In this document: positions 1-12,516 of the stretch, in pieces
Position numbering within the stretch: the first letter of the stretch is position 1
Layout: each line of letters begins with the position of its first letter
Notes under the pieces: model-generated
Seen by the model: only the letters and a program-made list of their open reading frames with translations
Told to the model about the DNA's origin: nothing
Database searches by the model: none
Made by a program: the position numbers and the translations under genes
From: Apostichopus japonicus
Lineage: Eukaryota; Echinodermata; Holothuroidea; Aspidochirotida; Stichopodidae
NCBI RefSeq assembly: GCF_037975245.1
Contig: NC_092571.1
Span: 248,001 to 312,000, forward strand
DNA: 64,000 nucleotides
Direction: 5' to 3'

Positions 1-1573
1 CTTTTGCAGCGATCTCGTACGGTCTCTCGGAACTTTAAGTATTAGAAACGAACATAGATTTATATCAACTGCTGTCGTGACGCGGTTGGTTGCTCTGTAC
101 CTCGAGAGCGTGACGATTTTTGGATCGCGGGCTCGAGACCAGGTGGGGGCAGTTTGCTTTTGCCGCGATCTCGTACGGTCTCTGGGAACTTTAAGTATTA
201 GAAACGAACATAGATTTATATCAACTGCTGTCGTGACGCGGTTGGTTGCTCTGTACCTCGAGAGCGTGACGATTTTTGGATCGCGGGCTCGAGACCAGGT
301 GGGGGCAGTTTGCTTTTGCCGCGATCTCGTACGGTCTCTGGGAACTTTAAGTATTAGAAACGAACATAGATTTATATCAACTGCTGTCGTGGCGCGGTTG
401 GTTGCTCTGTACCTCGAGAGCGTGACGTACTTTGGATCGCGGGCTCGAGGGGCAGGTGATGGAAGTTTGCTTTTGCCGCGATCTCGTACGGTCTCTGGGA
501 ACTTTAAGTATTAGAAACGAACATAGATTTATATCAACTGCTGTCGTGGCGCGGTTGGTTTCTCTGTACCTCGAGAGCGTGACGTACTTTCGATCGCGGG
601 CTCGAGACCAGGTGGGGGAAGTTTGCTTTTGCCGCGATCTCGTACGGTCTCTGGGAACTTTAAGTATTAGAAACGAACATAGATTTATATCAACTGCTGT
701 CGTGGCGCGGTTGGTTTCTCTGTACCTCGAGAGCGTGACGTATTTTGGATCGCGGGCTCGAGACCAGGTGGGGGAAGTTTGCTTTTGCAGCGATCTGGTA
801 CGGTCTCTTGGAACTTTAAGTATTAGAAACGAACATAGATTTATATCAACTGCTGTCGTGGCGCGGTTGGTTGCTCTGTACCTCGAGAGCGTAACGATTT
901 TTGGATCGCGGGCTCGAGACCAGGTGGGGGAAGTTTGCTTTTGCCGCGATCTCATACGGTCTCTGGGAACTTTAAGTATTAGAAACGAACATAGATTTAT
1001 ATCAACTGCTGTCGTGGCGCGGTTGGTTGCTCTGTACCTCGAGAGCGTGACGTACTTTCGATCGCGGACTCGAGACCAGGTGGGGGAAGTTTGCTTTTGC
1101 CGCGATCTTATACGGTCTCTGGGAACTTTAAGTATTAGAAACGAACATAGATTTATATCAACTGCTGTCGTGGCGCGGTTGGTTGCTCTGTACCTCGAGA
1201 GCGTGACGTATTTTGGATCGCGGGCTCGAGACCAGGTGGGGGCAGTTTGCTTTTGCCGCGATCTAATACGGTCTCTGGGAACTTTAAGTATTAGAAACGA
1301 ACATAGATTTATATCAACTGCTGTCGTGGCGCGGTTGGTTGCTCTGTACCTCGAGATCGTGACGTATTTTGGATCGCGGGCTCGAGACCAGGCCAGTGCA
1401 GTTTGCTTTTGCCGCGATCTAATACGGTCTCTGGAACTTTAAGTATTAGAAACGAACATAGATTTATATCAACTGCTGTCGTGGCGCGGTTGGTTGTGCT
1501 CTGTACCTCGAGAGCGTGACGTATTTTGGATCGCGGGCTCGAGACCAGGTGGGGGCAGTTTGCTTTTGCCGCG
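1..1573 (+). repeat. Leader block copy 1 (dialect A variants)
   Basis: About ten monomers that form a recognisable ordered set: units with CGATTTTTGG in place of CGTATTTTGG, one unit with the odd GGGCAGGTGATGG core, units with CGTACTTTCG, units with GAAGTTTGC in place of GCAGTTTGC, then a unit with CCAGTGCAG. The order matches the copies at 16.4-17.7, 34.8-36.6 and 37.4-38.9 kb. Base 1 here corresponds to 35,004 and to 16,621. A few features, such as CGTACTTTCG, sit on neighbouring monomers in different copies, so the copies are not exact. Confidence 0.88.
444..464 (+). repeat. Rare monomer core GGGCAGGTGATGG (copy 1 of 4)
   Basis: The usual CTCGAGACCAGGTGGGGG core is replaced by CTCGAGGGGCAGGTGATGG, one base longer, which shifts the forward frame. 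Other copies are at 17,064, 35,447 and 37,943. All four are at the same place inside leader blocks, so they descend from one event that was carried by block duplication. Confidence 0.9.
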
Positions 1574-3035
1574 ATCTCATACGGTCTCTGGGAACTTTAA
1601 GTATTAGAAACGAACATAGATTTATATCAACTGCTGTCGTGGCGCGGTTGGTTGTGCTCTGTACCTAGAGAGCGTGACGTATTTTGGATCGCGGGCTCGA
1701 GACCAGGTGGGGGCAGTTTGCTTTTGCCGCGATCTAATACGGTCTCTGGAACTTTAAGTATTAGAAACGAACATAGATTTATATCAACTGCTGTCGTGGC
1801 GCGGTTGGTTGTGCTCTGTACCTCGAGAGCGTGACGTATTTTGGATCGCGGGCTCGAGACCAGGTGGGGGCAGTTTGCTTTTGCCGCGATCTTTTACGAT
1901 CTCTGGAACTTTAAGTATTAGAAACGAACATAGATTTATATCAACTGCTGTCGTGGCGCGGTTGGTTGTGCTCTGTACCTCGAGAGCGTGACGTATTTTG
2001 GATCGCGGGCTCGAGACCAGGTGGGGGCAGTTTGCTTTTGCCGCGATCTTATACGGTCTCTGGAACTTTAAGTATTAGAAACGAACATAGATTTATATCA
2101 ACTGCTGTCGTGGCGCGGTTGGTTGTGCTCTGTACCTCGAGAGCGTGACGTATTTTGGATCGCGGGCTCGAGACCAGGCCAGCGCAGTTTGCTTTTGCCG
2201 CGATCTAATAAGGTCTCTGGAACTTTAAGTATTAGAAACAAACATAGATTTATATCAACTGCTGTCGTGGCGCGGTTGGTTGCTCTGTACCTCGAGAGCG
2301 TGACGTATTTTGGATCGCGGGATCGAGACCAGGTGGGGGCAGTTTGCTTTTGCCGCGATCTTTTACCATCTCTGGAACTTTAAGTATTAGAAACGAACAT
2401 AGATTTATATCAACTGCTGTCGTGGCGCGGTTGGTTGTGCTCTGTACCTCGAGAGCGTGACGTATTTTGGATCGCGGGCTCGAGACCAGGTGGGGGCAGT
2501 TTGCTTTTGCCGCGATCTTTTACCATCTCTGGAACTTTAAGTATTAGAAACGAACATAGATTTATATCAACTGCTGTCGTGGCGCGGTTGGTTGTGCTCT
2601 GTACCTCGAGAGCGTGACGTATTTTGGATCGCGGGCTCGAGACCAGGTGGGGGCAGTTTGCTTTTGCCGCGATCTCATACGGTCTCTGGAACTTTAACTA
2701 TTAGAAACGAACATAGATTGATATCAACTGCTGTCGTGGCACTGTTGGTTGTGCTCTGTACCTCGAGAGCGTGACTTATTTTGGATCGCGGGCTCGAGAC
2801 CAGGCCAGCGCAGTTTGCTTTTGCCGCGATCTTATACGGTCTCTGGAACTTTAAGTTCTAGAAACGAACATAGATTTATATCAACTGCTGTCGTGGCGCG
2901 GTTGGTTGCTCTGTACCTCGAGAGCGTGACGTATTTTGGATCGCGGGATCGAGACCAGGTGGGGGCAGTTTGCTTTTGCCGCGATCTTTTACCATCTCTG
3001 GAACTTTAAGTATTAGAAACGAACATAGATTTATA

Positions 3036-3788
3036 TCAACTGCTGTCGTGGCGCGGTTGGTTGTGCTCTGTACCTCGAGAGCGTGACGTATTTTGGATCG
3101 CGGGCTCGAGACCAGGTGGGGGCAGTTTGCTTTTGCCGCGATCTTTTACCATCTCTGGAACTTTAAGTTCTAGAAACGAACATAGATTTATATCAACTGC
3201 TGTCGTGGCGCGGTTGGTTGCTCTGTACCTCGAGAGCGTGACGTATTTTGGATCGCGGGCTCGAGACCAGGTGGGGGCAGTTTGCTTTTGCCGCGATCTA
3301 ATACGGTCTCTGGGAACTTTAAGTATTAGAAACGAACATAGATTTATATCAACTGCTGTCGTGGCGCGGTTGGTTGTGCTCTGTACCTCGAGAGCGTGAC
3401 GTATTTTGGATCGCGGGCTCGAGACCAGGTGGGGGCAGTTTGCTTTTGCCGCCATCTGGTACGGTCTCTGGAACTTTAAGTATTAGAAACGAACATAGAT
3501 TTATATCAACTGCTGTCGTGGCGCGGTTGGTTGCTCTGTACCTCGAGAGCGTGACGTATTTTGGATCGCGGGCTCGAGACCAGGTGGGGCAGTTTGCTTT
3601 TGCCGCGATCTGGTACGGTCTCTGGAACTTTAAGTATTAGAAACGAACATAGATTTATATCAACTGCTGTCGTGGCGCGGTTGGTTGCTCTGTACCTCGA
3701 GAGCGTGACGTATTTTGGATCGCGGGCTCGAGACCAGGTGGGGCAGTTTGCTTTTGCCGCGATCTTATACGGTCTCTGGGAACTTTAA
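3036..3788 (+). repeat. Block shared with 8,982-9,734 and 45,692-46,444
   Basis: Five monomers in a fixed order: one with ATCTTTTACCATC followed by AAGTTCTAG, one with CTAATACGG, one with GCCGCCATCTGG, and one or two with the shortened GGTGGGGCAG core. The same order occurs 5,946 bp downstream and again about 42.66 kb downstream; similar sets occur near 41.4-42.1, 43.1-43.8 and 50.2-51.0 kb. The two downstream copies share GATCGCGTGCTCGAG near 9,516 and 46,226, which this copy lacks, so they are closer to each other than to this one. Confidence 0.85.
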
Positions 3789-4149
3789 GTATTAGAAACG
3801 AACATAGATTTATATCAACTGCTGTCGTGGCGCGGTTGGTTGCTCTGTACCTCGAGAGCGTGACGTATTTTGGATCGCGGGCTCGAGACCAGGTGGGGGC
3901 AGTTTGCTTTTGCCGCGATCTTATACGGTCTCTGGAACTTTAAGTATTAGAAACGAACATAGATTTATATCAACTGCTGTCGTGGCGCGGTTGGTTGCTC
4001 TGTACCTCGGTATCGTGACGTATTTTGGATCGCGGGCTCGAGACCAGGCCAGTGCAGTTTGCTTTTGCCGCGATCTAATACGGTCTCTGGAACTTTAAGT
4101 ATTAGAAACGAACATAGATTTATATCAACTGCTGTCGTGGCGCGGTTGG

Positions 4150-5900
4150 TTGTGCTCTGTACCTCGAGAGCGTGACGTATTTTGGATCGCGGGCTCGAGA
4201 CCAGGTGGGGGCAGTTTGCTTTTGCCGCGATCTAATACGGTCTCTGGAACTTTAAGTATTAGAAACGAACATAGATTTATATCAACTGCTGTCGTGGCGC
4301 GGTTGGTTGTGCTCTGTACCTCGAGAGCGTGACGTATTTTGGATCGCGGGCTCGAGACCAGGTGGGGGCAGTTTGCTTTTGCCGCGATCTTATACGGTCT
4401 CTGGAACTTTAAGTATTAGAAACGAACATAGATTTATATCAACTGCTGTCGTGGCGCGGTTGGTTGTGCTCTGTACCTCGAGAGCGTGACGTATTTTGGA
4501 TCGCGGGCTCGAGACCAGGTGGGGGCAGTTTGGTTTTGCCGCGATCTTTTACGATCTCTGGAACTTTAAGTATTAGAAACGAACATAGATTTATATCAAC
4601 TGCTGTCGTGGCGCGGTTGGTTGTGCTCTGTACCTCGAGAGCGTGACGTATTTTGGATCGCGGGCTCGAGACCAGGTGGGGGCAGTTTGCTTTTGCCGCG
4701 ATCTTATACGGTCTCTGGAACTTTAAGTATTAGAAACGAACATAGATTTATATCAACTGCTGTCGTGGCGCGGTTGGTTGTGCTCTGTACCTCGAGAGCG
4801 TGACGTATTTTGGATCGCGGGCTCGAGACCAGGCCAGCGCAGTTTGCTTTTGCCGCGATCTGGTACGGTCTCTGGAACTTTAAGTATTAGAAACAAACAT
4901 AGATTTATATCAACTGCTGTCGTGGCGCGGTTGGTTGCTCTGTACCTCGAGAGCGTGACGTATTTTGGATCGCGGGATCGAGACCAGGTGGGGGCAGTTT
5001 GCTTTTGCCGCGATCTTTTACCATCTCTGGAACTTTAAGTATTAGAAACGAACATAGATTTATATCAACTGCTGTCGTGGCGCGGTTGGTTGTGCTCTGT
5101 ACCTCGAGAGCGTGACGTATTTTGGATCGCGGGCTCGAGACCAGGTGGGGGCAGTTTGCTTTTGCCGCGATCTTTTACCATCTCTGGAACTTTAAGTATT
5201 AGAAACGAACATAGATTTATATCAACTGCTGTCGTGGCGCGGTTGTTTGTGCTCTGTACCTCGAGAGCGTGACGTATTTTGGATCGCGGGCTCGAGACCA
5301 GGTGGGGGCAGTTTGCTTTTGCCGCGATCTCATACGGTCTCTGGAACTTTAAGTATTAGAAACGAACATAGATTTATATCAACTGCTGTCGTGGCACTGT
5401 TGGTTGTGCTCTGTACCTCGAGAGCGTGACGTATTTTGGATCGCGGGCTCGAGACCAGGTGGGGGCAGTTTGCTTTTGCCGCGATCTCATACGGTCTCTG
5501 GAACTTTAAGTATTAGAAACGAACATAGATTTATATCAACTGCTGTCGTGGCGCGGTTGGTTGTGCTCTGTACCTCGAGAGCGTGACGTATTTTGGATCG
5601 CGGGCTCGAGACCAGGTGGGGGCAGTTTGCTTTTGCCGCGATCTCGTACGATCTCTGGAACTTTAAGTATTAGAAACGAACATAGCATTATATCAACTGC
5701 TGTCGTGGCGCGGTTGGTTGTGCTCTGTACATCGAGAGCGTGACGTATTTTGGATCGCGGGCTCGAAACCAGGTGGGGGCAGTTTGCTTTTGCCGCCATC
5801 TGGTACGGTCTCTGGAACTTTAAGTATTAGAAACGAACATAGATTTATATCAACTGCTGTCGTGGCGCGGTTGGTTGTGCTCTGTACCTCGAGAGCGTGA
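4150..5900 (+). repeat. Long-range duplicate of 47,434-49,184
   Basis: Eleven monomers appear in the same order 43,284 bp downstream, including the rare GGTTGTTTGTGC change near 5,244 (matched near 48,528) and GTGGCACTGTTGG followed by a normal GTGACGTATT. A partial third copy starts at 53,067 and matches through about 54,190. Shared rare single-base variants make independent origin unlikely. Confidence 0.88.
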
Positions 5901-8900
5901 CGTATTTTGGATCGCGGGCTCGAGACAAGGCCAGTGCAGTTTTCTTTTGCCGCGATCTAATACGATCTCTGGAACTTTAAGTATTAGAAACAAACATTGA
6001 TTTATATCAACTGTTGTCGTGGCGCGGTTGGTTGTGCTCTGTACCTCGAGAGCGTGACGTATTTTGGATCGCGGGCTCGAGACCAGGTGGGGGCAGTTTG
6101 CTTTTGCCGCGATCTTATACGGTCTCTGGAACTTTAAGTATTAGAAACGAACATAGATTTATATCAACTGCTGTCGTGGCGCGGTTGGTTGCTCTGTACC
6201 TCGAGATCGTGACGTATTTTGGATCGCGGGCTCGAGACCAGGCCAGTGCAGTTTGCTTTTGCCGCGATCTAATACGGTCTCTGGAACTTTAAGTATTAGA
6301 AACGAACATAGATTTATATCAACTGCTGTCGTGGCGCGGTTGGTTGTGCTCTGTACCTCGAGAGCGTGACGTATTTTGGATCGCGGGCTCGAGACCAGGC
6401 CAGCGCAGTTTGCTTTTGCCGCGATCTTATACGGTCTCTGGAACTTTAAGTATTAGAAACGAACATAGATTTATATCAACTGCTGTCGTGGCGCGGTTGG
6501 TTGTGCTCTGTACCTCGAGAGCGTGACGTATTTTGGATCGCGGGCTCGAGACCAGGTGGGGGCAGTTTGCTTTTGCCGCGATCTCATACGGTCTCTGGAA
6601 CTTTAAGTATTAGAAACGAACATAGATTTATATCAACTGCTGTCGTGGCGCGGTTGGTTGTGCTCTGTACCTCGAGAGCGTGACGTATTTTGGATCGCGG
6701 GCTCGAGACCAGGTGGGGGCAGTTTGGTTTTGCCGCGATCTTTTACGATCTCTGGAACTTTAAGTATTAGAAACGAACATAGATTTATATCAACTGCTGT
6801 CGTGGCGCGGTTGGTTGTGCTCTGTACCTCGAGAGCGTGACGTATTTTGGATCGCGGGCTCGAGACCAGGTGGGGGCAGTTTGGTTTTGCCGCGATCTCA
6901 TACGGTCTCTGGAACTTTAAGTATTAGAAACGAACATAGATTTATATCAACTGCTGTCGTGGCGCGGTTGGTTGTGCTCTGTACCTCGAGAGCGTGACGT
7001 ATTTTGGATCGCGGGCTCGAGACCAGGCCAGCGCAGTTTACTTTTGCCGCGATCTTATACGGTCTCTGGAACTTTAAGTATTAGAAACAAACATAGATTT
7101 ATATCAACTGCTGTCGTGGCGCGGTTGGTTGCTCTGTACCTCGAGAGCGTGACGTATTTTGGATCGCGGGATCGAGACCAGGTGGGGGCAGTTTGCTTTT
7201 GCCGCGATCTTTTACCATCTCTGGAACTTTAAGTATTAGAAACGAACATAGATTTATATCAACTGCTGTCGTGGCGCGGTTGGTTGTGCTCTGTACCTCG
7301 AGAGCGTGACGTATTTTGGATCGCGGGCTCGAGACCAGGTGGGGGCAGTTTGCTTTTGCCGCGATCTCGTACGATCTCTGGAACTTTAAGTATTAGAAAC
7401 GAACATAGCATTATATCAACTGCTGTCGTGGCGCGGTTGGTTGTGCTCTGTACATCGAGAGCGTGACGTATTTTGGATCGCGGGCTCGAAACCAGGTGGG
7501 GGCAGTTTGCTTTTGCCGCGATCTTATACGGTCTCTGGAACTTTAAGTATTAGAAACGAACATAGATTTATATCAACTGCTGTCGTGGCGCGGTTGGTTG
7601 TGCTCTGTACCTCGAGAGCGTGACGTATTTTGGATCGCGGGCTCGAGACAAGGCCAGTGCAGTTTGCTTTTGCCGCGATCTAATACGATCTCTGGAACTT
7701 TAAGTATTAGAAACAAACATTGATTTATATCAACTGTTGTCGTGGCGCGGTTGGTTGTGCTCTGTACCTCGAGAGCGTGACGTATTTTGGATCGCGGGCT
7801 CGAGACCAGGTGGGGGCAGTTTGCTTTTGCCGCGATCTTATACGGTCTCTGGAACTTTAAGTATTAGAAACGAACATAGATTTATATCAACTGCTGTCGT
7901 GGCGCGGTTGGTTGCTCTGTACCTCGAGATCGTGACGTATTTTGGATCGCGGGCTCGAGACCAGGCCAGTGCAGTTTGCTTTTGCCGCGATCTAATACGG
8001 TCTCTGGAACTTTAAGTATTAGAAACGAACATAGATTTATATCAACTGCTGTCGTGGCGCGGTTGGTTGTGCTCTGTACCTCGAGAGCGTGACGTATTTT
8101 GGATCGCGGGCTCGAGACCAGGCCAGCGCAGTTTGCTTTTGCCGCGATCTTATACGGTCTCTGGAACTTTAAGTATTAGAAACGAACATAGATTTATATC
8201 AACTGCTGTCGTGGCGCGGTTGGTTGTGCTCTGTACCTCGAGAGCGTGACGTATTTTGGATCGCGGGCTCGAGACCAGGTGGGGGCAGTTTGCTTTTGCC
8301 GCGATCTCATACGGTCTCTGGAACTTTAAGTATTAGAAACGAACATAGATTTATATCAACTGCTGTCGTGGCGCGGTTGGTTGTGCTCTGTACCTCGAGA
8401 GCGTGACGTATTTTGGATCGCGGGCTCGAGACCAGGTGGGGGCAGTTTGGTTTTGCCGCGATCTTTTACGATCTCTGGAACTTTAAGTATTAGAAACGAA
8501 CATAGATTTATATCAACTGCTGTCGTGGCGCGGTTGGTTGTGCTCTGTACCTCGAGAGCGTGACGTATTTTGGATCGCGGGCTCGAGACCAGGTGGGGGC
8601 AGTTTGGTTTTGCCGCGATCTCATACGGTCTCTGGAACTTTAAGTATTAGAAACGAACATAGATTTATATCAACTGCTGTCGTGGCGCGGTTGGTTGTGC
8701 TCTGTACCTCGAGAGCGTGACGTATTTTGGATCGCGGGCTCGAGACCAGGCCAGCGCAGTTTGCTTTTGCCGCGATCTTATACGGTCTCTGGAACTTTAA
8801 GTATTAGAAACAAACATAGATTTATATCAACTGCTGTCGTGGCGCGGTTGGTTGCTCTGTACCTCGAGAGCGTGACGTATTTTGGATCGCGGGATCGAGA

Positions 8901-9006
8901 CCAGGTGGGGGCAGTTTGCTTTTGCCGCGATCTTTTACCATCTCTGGAACTTTAAGTATTAGAAACGAACATAGATTTATATCAACTGCTGTCGTGGCGC
9001 GGTTGG
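5561..9006 (+). repeat. 1,723-bp higher-order repeat, two tandem copies
   Basis: Eleven consecutive monomers (5,561-7,283) are repeated next to themselves (7,284-9,006). The order of monomer variants is the same in both units: ATAGCATTATATC, then CTGTACATCGAG with CTCGAAACC, then GACAAGGCCAGTG, then a TTGATTTATATCAACTGTTG unit, and so on to a GGGATCGAGACC unit. Differences are few, for example GCCGCCATCTGG near 5,795 against CGATCTTATACGG in the second unit, and single-base changes near 5,942 and 7,040. A third copy of the unit, with its right flank, lies at about 43,994-46,370. A recent tandem duplication is the simplest reading. Confidence 0.9.
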
Positions 9007-9959
9007 TTGTGCTCTGTACCTCGAGAGCGTGACGTATTTTGGATCGCGGGCTCGAGACCAGGTGGGGGCAGTTTGCTTTTGCCGCGATCTTTTACCATCT
9101 CTGGAACTTTAAGTTCTAGAAACGAACATAGATTTATATCAACTGCTGTCGTGGCGCGGTTGGTTGCTCTGTACCTCGAGAGCGTGACGTATTTTGGATC
9201 GCGGGCTCGAGACCAGGTGGGGGCAGTTTGCTTTTGCCGCGATCTAATACGGTCTCTGGGAACTTTAAGTATTAGAAACGAACATAGATTTATATCAACT
9301 GCTGTCGTGGCGCGGTTGGTTGTGCTCTGTACCTCGAGAGCGTGACGTATTTTGGATCGCGGGCTCGAGACCAGGTGGGGGCAGTTTGCTTTTGCCGCCA
9401 TCTGGTACGGTCTCTGGAACTTTAAGTATTAGAAACGAACATAGATTTATATCAACTGCTGTCGTGGCGCGGTTGGTTGCTCTGTACCTCGAGAGCGTGA
9501 CGTATTTTGGATCGCGTGCTCGAGACCAGGTGGGGCAGTTTGCTTTTGCCGCGATCTGGTACGGTCTCTGGAACTTTAAGTATTAGAAACGAACATAGAT
9601 TTATATCAACTGCTGTCGTGGCGCGGTTGGTTGCTCTGTACCTCGAGAGCGTGACGTATTTTGGATCGCGGGCTCGAAACCAGGTGGGGGCAGTTTGCTT
9701 TTGCCGCGATCTTATACGGTCTCTGGAACTTTAAGTATTAGAAACGAACATAGATTTATATCAACTGCTGTCGTGGCGCGGTTGGTTGCTCTGTACCTCG
9801 AGAGCGTGACGTATTTTGGATCGCGGGCTCGAGACCAGGTGGGGGCAGTTTGCTTTTGCCGCGATCTCATACGGTCTCTGGACCTTTAAGTATTAGAAAC
9901 GAACATAGATTTATATCAACTGCTGTCGTGGCGCGGTTGGTTGTGCTCTGTACCTCGAG

Positions 9960-12050
9960 AGCGTGACGTATTTTGGATCGCGGGCTCGAGACCAGGTGGG
10001 GGCAGTTTGCTTTTGCCGCGATCTTATACGGTCTCTGGGAACTTTAAGTATTAGAAACGAACATAGATTTATATCAACTGCTGTCGTGGCGCGGTTGGTT
10101 GCTCTGTACCTCGAGAGCGTGACGTATTTTGGATCGCGGGCTCGAGACCAGGTGGGGGCAGTTTGCTTTTGCCGCGATCTGGTACGGTCTCTGGGAACTT
10201 TAAGTATTAGAAACGAACATAGATTTATATCATTTATATCAACTGCTGTCGTGGCGCGGTTGGTTGCTCTGTACCTCGAGAGCGTGACGTATTTTGGATC
10301 GCGGGCTCGAGACCAGGTGGGGGCAGTTTGCTTTTGCCGCGATCTTATACGGTCTCTGGGAACTTTAAGTATTAGAAACGAACATAGATGTATATCAACT
10401 GCTGTCGTGGCGCGGTTGGTTGCTCTGTACCTCGAGAGCGTGACGTATTTTGGATCGCGGGCTCGAGACCAGGTGGGGGCAGTTTGCTTTTGCCGCGATC
10501 TCATACGGTCTCTGGGAACTTTAAGTATAAGAAACGAACATAGATTTATATCAACTGCTGTCGTGGCGCGGTTGGTTGCTCTGTACCTCGAGAGCGTGAC
10601 GTATTTTGGATCGCGGGCTCGAGACCAGGTGGGGGCAGTTTGCTTTTGCCGCAATCTCATATGGTCTCTGGAACTTTAAGTATTAGAAACGAACATAGAT
10701 TTATATCAACTGCTGTCGTGGCGCGGTTGGTTGCTCTGTACCTCGAGAGCGTGACGTATTTTGGATCGCGGGCTCGAGACCAGGTGGGGGCAGTTTGCTT
10801 TTGCCGCGATCTGATACGGTCTCTGGGAACTTTAAGTATTAGAAACGAACGTAGATTTATATCAACTGCTGTCGTGGCGCGGTTGGTTGCTCTGTACCTC
10901 GAGAGCGTGACGTATTTTGGATCGCGGGCTCGAGACCAGGTGGGGGCAGTTTGCTTTTGCCGCGATCTTATACGGTCTCTAAGAACTTTAAGTATTAGAA
11001 ACGAACATAGATTTATATCAACTGCTGTCGTGGCGCGGTTGGTTGCTCTGTACCTCGAGAGCGTGACGTATTTTGGATCGCGGGCTCGAGACCAGGTGGG
11101 GGCAGTTTGCTTTTGCCGCGATCTGGTACGGTCTCTGGGAACTTTAAGTATTAGAAACGAACATAGATTTATATCATTTATATCAACTGCTGTCGTGGCG
11201 CGGTTGGTTGCTCTGTACCTCGAGAGCGTGACGTATTTTGGATCGCGGGCTCGAGACCAGGTGGGGGCAGTTTGCTTTTGCCGCGATCTTATACGGTCTC
11301 TGGGAACTTTAAGTATTAGAAACGAACATAGATGTATATCAACTGCTGTCGTGGCGCGGTTGGTTGCTCTGTACCTCGAGAGCGTGACGTATTTTGGATC
11401 GCGGGCTCGAGACCAGGTGGGGGCAGTTTGCTTTTGCCGCGATCTCATACGGTCTCTGGGAACTTTAAGTATTAGAAACGAACATAGATTTATATCAACT
11501 GCTGTCGTGGCGCGGTTGGTTGCTCTGTACCTCGAGAGCGTGACGTATTTTGGATCGCGGGCTCGAGACCAGGTGGGGGCAGTTTGCTTTTGCCGCGATC
11601 TCATATGGTCTCTGGAACTTTAAGTATTAGAAACGAACATAGATTTATATCAACTGCTGTCGTGGCGCGGTTGGTTGCTCTGTACCTCGAAAGCGTGACG
11701 TATTTTGGATCGCGGGCTCGAGACCAGGTGGGGGCAGTTTGCTTTTGCCGCGATCTTATACGGTCTCTGGGAACTTTAAGTATTAGAAACGAACGTAGAT
11801 TTATATCAACTGCTGTCGTGGCGCGGTTGGTTGCTCTGTACCTCGAGAGCGTGACGTATTTTGGATCGCGGGCTCGAGACCAGGTGGGGGCAGTTTGCTT
11901 TTGCCGCGATCTTATACGGTCTCTGGGAACTTTAAGTATTAGAAACGAACATAGATTTATATCAACTGCTGTCGTGGCGCGGTTGGTTGCTCTGTACCTC
12001 GAGAGCGTGACGTATTTTGGATCGCGGGCTCGAGACCAGGTGGGGGCAGT
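9960..12050 (+). repeat. 944-bp higher-order repeat, about 2.3 copies
   Basis: Six monomers, one of 165 bp and one of 155 bp, give a 944-bp unit. Matching markers at this spacing are the 9-bp duplication (10,224 and 11,168), GATGTATATC (10,388 and 11,332), CTCATATGG (10,656 and 11,600) and GAACGTAG (10,847 and 11,791). A third, partial unit begins near 11,613 and lacks the 9-bp duplication, either by loss or because it diverged before that point. Confidence 0.85.
10224..10241 (+). repeat. 9-bp tandem duplication inside a monomer (165-bp form)
   Basis: TTTATATCA occurs twice in direct succession, giving a 165-bp monomer. Eight monomers carry it: at 10,224, 11,168, 12,888, 13,053, 14,151, 14,316, 14,481 and 16,047 (start positions, 18 bp each). 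All lie within 10.2-16.1 kb. Nine bases keep the frame of three. Confidence 0.92.
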
Positions 12051-12516
12051 TTGCTTTTGCCGCGACCTTATACGGTCTCTGGAACTTTAAGTATTAGAAA
12101 CGAACGTAGATTCATATCAACTGCTGTCGTGGCGCGGTTGGTTGCTCTGTACCTCGAGAGCGTGACGTATTTTGGATCGCGGGCTCGAGACCAGGTGGGG
12201 GCAGTTTGCTTTTGCCGCGATCTTATACGGTCTCTGGGAACTTTAAGTATTAGAAACGAACATAGATTTATATCAACTGCTGTCGTGGCGCGGTTGGTTG
12301 CTCTGTACCTCGAGAGCGTGACGTATTTTGGATCGCGGGCTCGAGACCAGGTGGGGGCAGTTTGCTTTTGCCGCGATCTTATACGGTCTCTGGAACTTTA
12401 AGTATTAGAAACGAACATAGATTTATATCAACTGCTGTCGTAGCGCGGTTGGTTGCTCTGTACCTCGAGAGCGTGACGTATTTTGGATCGCGGGCTCGAG
12501 ACCAGGTGGGGGCAGT

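Larger units (their letters stand above)
1441..9960 (+). repeat. Dialect B domain 1 (mostly 157-bp monomers)
   Basis: From about 1,433 the GGG of CTCTGGGAAC drops to GG, and from about 1,493 most units gain GT in GGTTGGTTGTGCTCTG, giving 157 bp. The odd length breaks the open frame in every unit, so only about 60-codon frames remain. Variants found here and not in dialect A include CCAGCGCAG or CCAGTGCAG cores, ATCTTTTACCATC, ATCTTTTACGATC, ATCTAATAAGG, GGGATCGAGACC, GTGGCACTGTTGG with GTGACTTATTTTGG, and AACAAACAT. The change back to dialect A is gradual, between about 9,400 and 9,960, because units there keep GG but lack the GT insertion. Confidence 0.9.

Noticed and set aside
1652-9345. 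Serial 60-codon open frames every 157 bp as a family of small genes
   Set aside because: Each is the same satellite segment read from a chance ATG or alternative start to the TAG or TGA of the next unit; they follow the monomer period exactly.
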